Positions 6,696-9,004 of a stretch of 9,004 nucleotides of DNA are shown here, piece by piece. The DNA lies in the NCBI GenBank assembly GCA_964617665.1, contig CAZUAH010000561.1, positions 1 to 9,004 of the forward strand, read 5' to 3'. The number at the start of each line of letters is the position of its first letter. Position 1 is the first letter of the stretch. The translations under genes and the position numbers were made by a program. This DNA is from JADHUC01 sp964617665 (GTDB lineage: Bacteria > Planctomycetota > Planctomycetia > Pirellulales > Pirellulaceae). The notes below the pieces were generated by a model. It was not told where the DNA came from. It did no database searches and was given only the letters and a program-made list of their open reading frames with translations.

Positions 6696-8927
6696 ATGAA
6701 AGCGCCGACTGTTCTGTTTGTTGCTTGTATCGCGATGTGTGCCGTGTTGACCATCGGTTGCGGCGAGGATCCTCCGCCCCCTGAAGAAAAGCCTACCGAA
6801 ACGGTCAAGCCTGAGCCGAAACCGGAACCGCCGCCAAAGCCAAAGCCGAAACCGATCGCGTTGGCCGAGTTAGCCCCTGTGACTATCCAACCGGGCGCAG
6901 GGACGACGGTGGAGTTGAAGGTCGAACGGAACGACAACGAAGGTCCTGTTACAGTTCAGGTGGAAGGGGCACCCGAGGGCGTCACGGTCAAGGCCGCAGA
7001 GATTCCCAAGGATAAGTCTGCAGGCCAATTGGAATTGACGGCGGCTCAGACGCTGGGCGATGCGGAAACCACGGCGAATCTTACCGTCACCGTCAAGGTT
7101 GGTGACCAAGAGGCCAAACAAACGATCGCACTTAAGATCCCGAAACTGAACCTGCCGACCTTTATGCCTGTTCCCGAGGCCATCCTCCAGCCCGGTACGA
7201 ACAGGTCGCTGAGTATGAATATCGAACGCAACGGGTATCAGGGCCCGTTGGAACTCCGCGTTGAAGGTGCACCAGCCAAGGTCACCTGCAAGGCGACCAA
7301 CGTAGCGGCTGTTGCGAACGCCACAAAGCTGGATGTCGCGGCTGCCGGAGACGCTCCGAATGGCAGCCACAAAGTCCGTGTGGCCACCACGTTGTACGGC
7401 CGCAATATCAGCGTCGAGGTTCCGTTGAAAATCGAAAGCCGCCCGTTTCAGGTTAAAGCCTTCCAGGTGGTTACGCTGACGCCGGGCGAGACCAAACGGA
7501 TTGAAGTGCCTATCGAGCGAGGCAGCTACAAGGGTGCACTGCAAATCAAAGGCGATGCATTGCCCCCGGGTGTGACCGTCCGAGAGGTGTCAGTAGCCCC
7601 CGACCAAAGCAAGGCCATACTGGAAATCGACGCAAGCGCCGACGCCGAGCAGCGAGTTAGCTCGTCGAAGATCGTCTCCACCGCAGGCCACCTGACGACG
7701 ACGGGGCCAATTGTGCTCCGCATTGAAAGCGGCGACGACACTTACCTTCCCCCTGCCATCGCAGCCAACCCAGAGATCAGCCATCTTTTGCGTCGCGGAT
7801 CAATCGGCGGGCGGCTTACGACCGAAAGCAAGCAGGCGCTGTTGGATTTCTATGGCGGCACGCCGGAATCGGAAGCGGCCGTGATGCGTGGGCTCAAGTG
7901 GCTTGCGGCGCACCAGCAGCCCGATGGCAGTTGGCCGCTGGACGAATACGACAGAGACATCCAAGGTTGTGACTGCAAAACCGATTTCGAGAAGGAGATT
8001 GACGAGAAGAGCGAGACGGCCGGCACATGCTTCGGCATTCTGCCGTTTCTTGGCGCAGGCGTGACACACAATCGTGCGCCCAAGAATCCGCCTGAGCTGG
8101 CAGGCTACCAAGACGTCGTCGAGAAAGGCCTGATATACCTGGCACGAAACCAGGACATGAAGGAAGGGAAGACCAAAGGATATCTAGGCGGAAACACGTA
8201 CGCCCACGCCTTAGGCACGATCGCATTCTGCGAGGCCTACGGACTATCCGGCGATGAGACTGCGAGGATCAATGCGCAGCTAGCGCTCAAGTATCTCCTG
8301 GACGGGCAGCATGAGAAAGGCGGTGGATGGCGTTACAGCCCAGGGACATCGGGCGACATGTCGGTTACCGGCTGGGTCTTTCTGGCGATTCGAAGTGCGC
8401 AGCTTGCCGGGATAGAAGTTCGGCGTCTTCCGCTCACCAAGGCCGGACGATTTGTCGATTCCTGCGCAGTGGGCCCGGCGGAAGCCAAAGATTCACGCTA
8501 TTCATACACGCCGGGACCGGGACAGCCCGAGAAACTATCCATGACCGCAGCCGGACTGCTCACTCGACAATACCTGGGATGGAGGAATGACGAGCCGGAT
8601 CTGCTGGCTGGTTGCGAGTACCTGATGCAGCACCTACCTCCGGAATCTGGGAGCAATCTGGGGTCGATCTACACCAACTACTACGCCACGCAAGTGTTGC
8701 ACCACATGGAAGGTCCGAATTTCGATCTGTGGAACTACCGTATGCGCGAGCACCTGATCCGCACGCAAGAGAAGACGGGCCACAAAGCCGGCAGTTGGAA
8801 TGCTCAGGGCACCGACTACGGCGCCCGCGCCGGCCGGATGTATGCCACAGCGATGGCTTTGATGACGCTGCAAGTCTACTACCGGCACCTGCCCATGTAC
8901 CGGCATGTCAAGCGGACGGGTACGTAG
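6696..8927 (+). CDS. Lipoprotein with three Ig-like repeats and squalene-cyclase-like toroid
   Basis: A 743-residue exported lipoprotein. Residues 1-21 are a signal peptide ending in the lipobox LTIG with Cys22 as the lipidation site. Residues about 25-54 are a Pro/Lys/Glu stalk. Three related Ig-like beta domains follow at about 62-148, 162-246 and 258-343. From about 390 to 735 is an alpha/alpha toroid of the squalene-cyclase/prenyltransferase type, with QW-like motifs QQPDGSW (407-413), QHEKGGGW (538-545) and QEKTGHKAGSW (691-701). No DxDD catalytic motif is seen in the toroid, nor a CGEQ-type thioester motif, so terpene cyclisation is unlikely; a binding or scaffold role at the cell surface is more plausible. 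GGAG at 6684-6687 lies eight bases before ATG 6696, supporting this start. I associate this architecture with Planctomycetes; its function is unknown. It is divergent to the secreted SGNH gene. Confidence 0.88.
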   Translation: MKAPTVLFVACIAMCAVLTIGCGEDPPPPEEKPTETVKPEPKPEPPPKPKPKPIALAELAPVTIQPGAGTTVELKVERNDNEGPVTVQVEGAPEGVTVKAAEIPKDKSAGQLELTAAQTLGDAETTANLTVTVKVGDQEAKQTIALKIPKLNLPTFMPVPEAILQPGTNRSLSMNIERNGYQGPLELRVEGAPAKVTCKATNVAAVANATKLDVAAAGDAPNGSHKVRVATTLYGRNISVEVPLKIESRPFQVKAFQVVTLTPGETKRIEVPIERGSYKGALQIKGDALPPGVTVREVSVAPDQSKAILEIDASADAEQRVSSSKIVSTAGHLTTTGPIVLRIESGDDTYLPPAIAANPEISHLLRRGSIGGRLTTESKQALLDFYGGTPESEAAVMRGLKWLAAHQQPDGSWPLDEYDRDIQGCDCKTDFEKEIDEKSETAGTCFGILPFLGAGVTHNRAPKNPPELAGYQDVVEKGLIYLARNQDMKEGKTKGYLGGNTYAHALGTIAFCEAYGLSGDETARINAQLALKYLLDGQHEKGGGWRYSPGTSGDMSVTGWVFLAIRSAQLAGIEVRRLPLTKAGRFVDSCAVGPAEAKDSRYSYTPGPGQPEKLSMTAAGLLTRQYLGWRNDEPDLLAGCEYLMQHLPPESGSNLGSIYTNYYATQVLHHMEGPNFDLWNYRMREHLIRTQEKTGHKAGSWNAQGTDYGARAGRMYATAMALMTLQVYYRHLPMYRHVKRTGT
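6879..7724 (+). repeat. Three tandem Ig-like protein repeats within the lipoprotein
   Basis: Repeats at about 6879-7139, 7179-7433 and 7467-7724 share the layout QPG or TPG, then an ER-N/G-x-x-x-G segment, then a VEGAP- or ALP-type turn followed by a V-T strand: VERNDNEGP and EGAPEGVTV in the first, IERNGYQGP and EGAPAKVTC in the second, IERGSYKGA and ALPPGVTV in the third. They are clearly diverged copies at the protein level, about 84-87 residues each, separated by short linkers; DNA identity is low. Confidence 0.8.
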
Positions 8928-8981
8928 GCCGTATCCCGCGAACTAATAGAACAGCGCACGCACGAAGAACGCGTGAGGTTT

Positions 8982-8999
8982 GTGATTGCAGTAAATCAC
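8982..8999 (+). terminator. Weak hairpin after the lipoprotein gene
   Basis: GTGATT (8982-8987) and AATCAC (8994-8999) can pair around a 6-base loop, about 55 bases after the stop codon. There is no T-run before the window ends, so this may be chance or part of a neighbouring element cut by the window edge. Confidence 0.2.
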
Positions 9000-9004
9000 G
9001 GGAT

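Noticed and set aside
6503..6784. 93-codon plus-strand frame in the divergent intergenic region
   Set aside because: It runs into the lipoprotein signal peptide in the wrong frame and has no ribosome binding site or recognisable content.
7086..7740. Possible DNA-level tandem repeat in the lipoprotein gene
   Set aside because: The repetition is visible only in protein motifs; the copies are too diverged in DNA to be a recent duplication.

Overview
The window looks like chromosomal DNA from an environmental bacterium of the Planctomycetes type, or a close PVC relative. This is an inference from content: moderately GC-rich DNA, a secreted CBM9-like/FN3/SGNH-hydrolase protein, a large lipoprotein joining Ig-like repeats to a squalene-cyclase-like toroid (an architecture I associate with Planctomycetes), a GH130-type glycosidase relic, and Shine-Dalgarno sites of ordinary spacing before several genes. 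No rRNA, tRNA, CRISPR array or intact mobile element was seen.

Layout. (1) 1-83, plus strand: the last 27 codons of a gene entering from the left. (2) 60-748, minus strand: a decayed GH130-family glycoside phosphorylase/hydrolase gene with two in-frame stops, one frameshift and a missing 3' part. (3) 866-3515, plus strand: four closely spaced genes that look like an operon: a small alpha/beta hydrolase, a larger dienelactone-hydrolase-like alpha/beta hydrolase, a HAD-superfamily hydrolase and a small membrane-anchored zinc-ribbon protein. (4) 3544-4205: a possible terminator hairpin, a minus-strand Ala/Lys/Glu-rich coiled-coil ORF that seems to have lost its natural N-terminus, and an unrecognised 72-codon plus-strand ORF. 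(5) 4206-6380, minus strand: a 724-residue secreted protein with a CBM9-like domain, a jelly-roll-like region, an FN3 domain and a C-terminal SGNH/GDSL hydrolase. (6) 6381-6695: a divergent intergenic region with candidate promoters on both strands and a hairpin flanked by 8-bp direct repeats. (7) 6696-8927, plus strand: a 743-residue lipoprotein with a Pro/Lys/Glu-rich stalk, three Ig-like repeats and a C-terminal alpha/alpha-toroid with QW-type motifs. (8) 8928-9004: a short tail with a weak hairpin.

How they fit together. The two large genes share a divergent control region and both products are exported, one by a Sec-type signal peptide and one as a lipoprotein, so envelope or extracellular glycan-related roles are plausible. 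The 866-3515 cluster encodes cytoplasmic hydrolases of unknown substrate. The GH130 relic suggests a former mannoside- or glycan-processing capacity that is being lost. No convincing new defence or mobile system was found. The most unusual items are the lipoprotein-toroid fusion, the CBM9-FN3-SGNH protein and the decaying GH130 locus.
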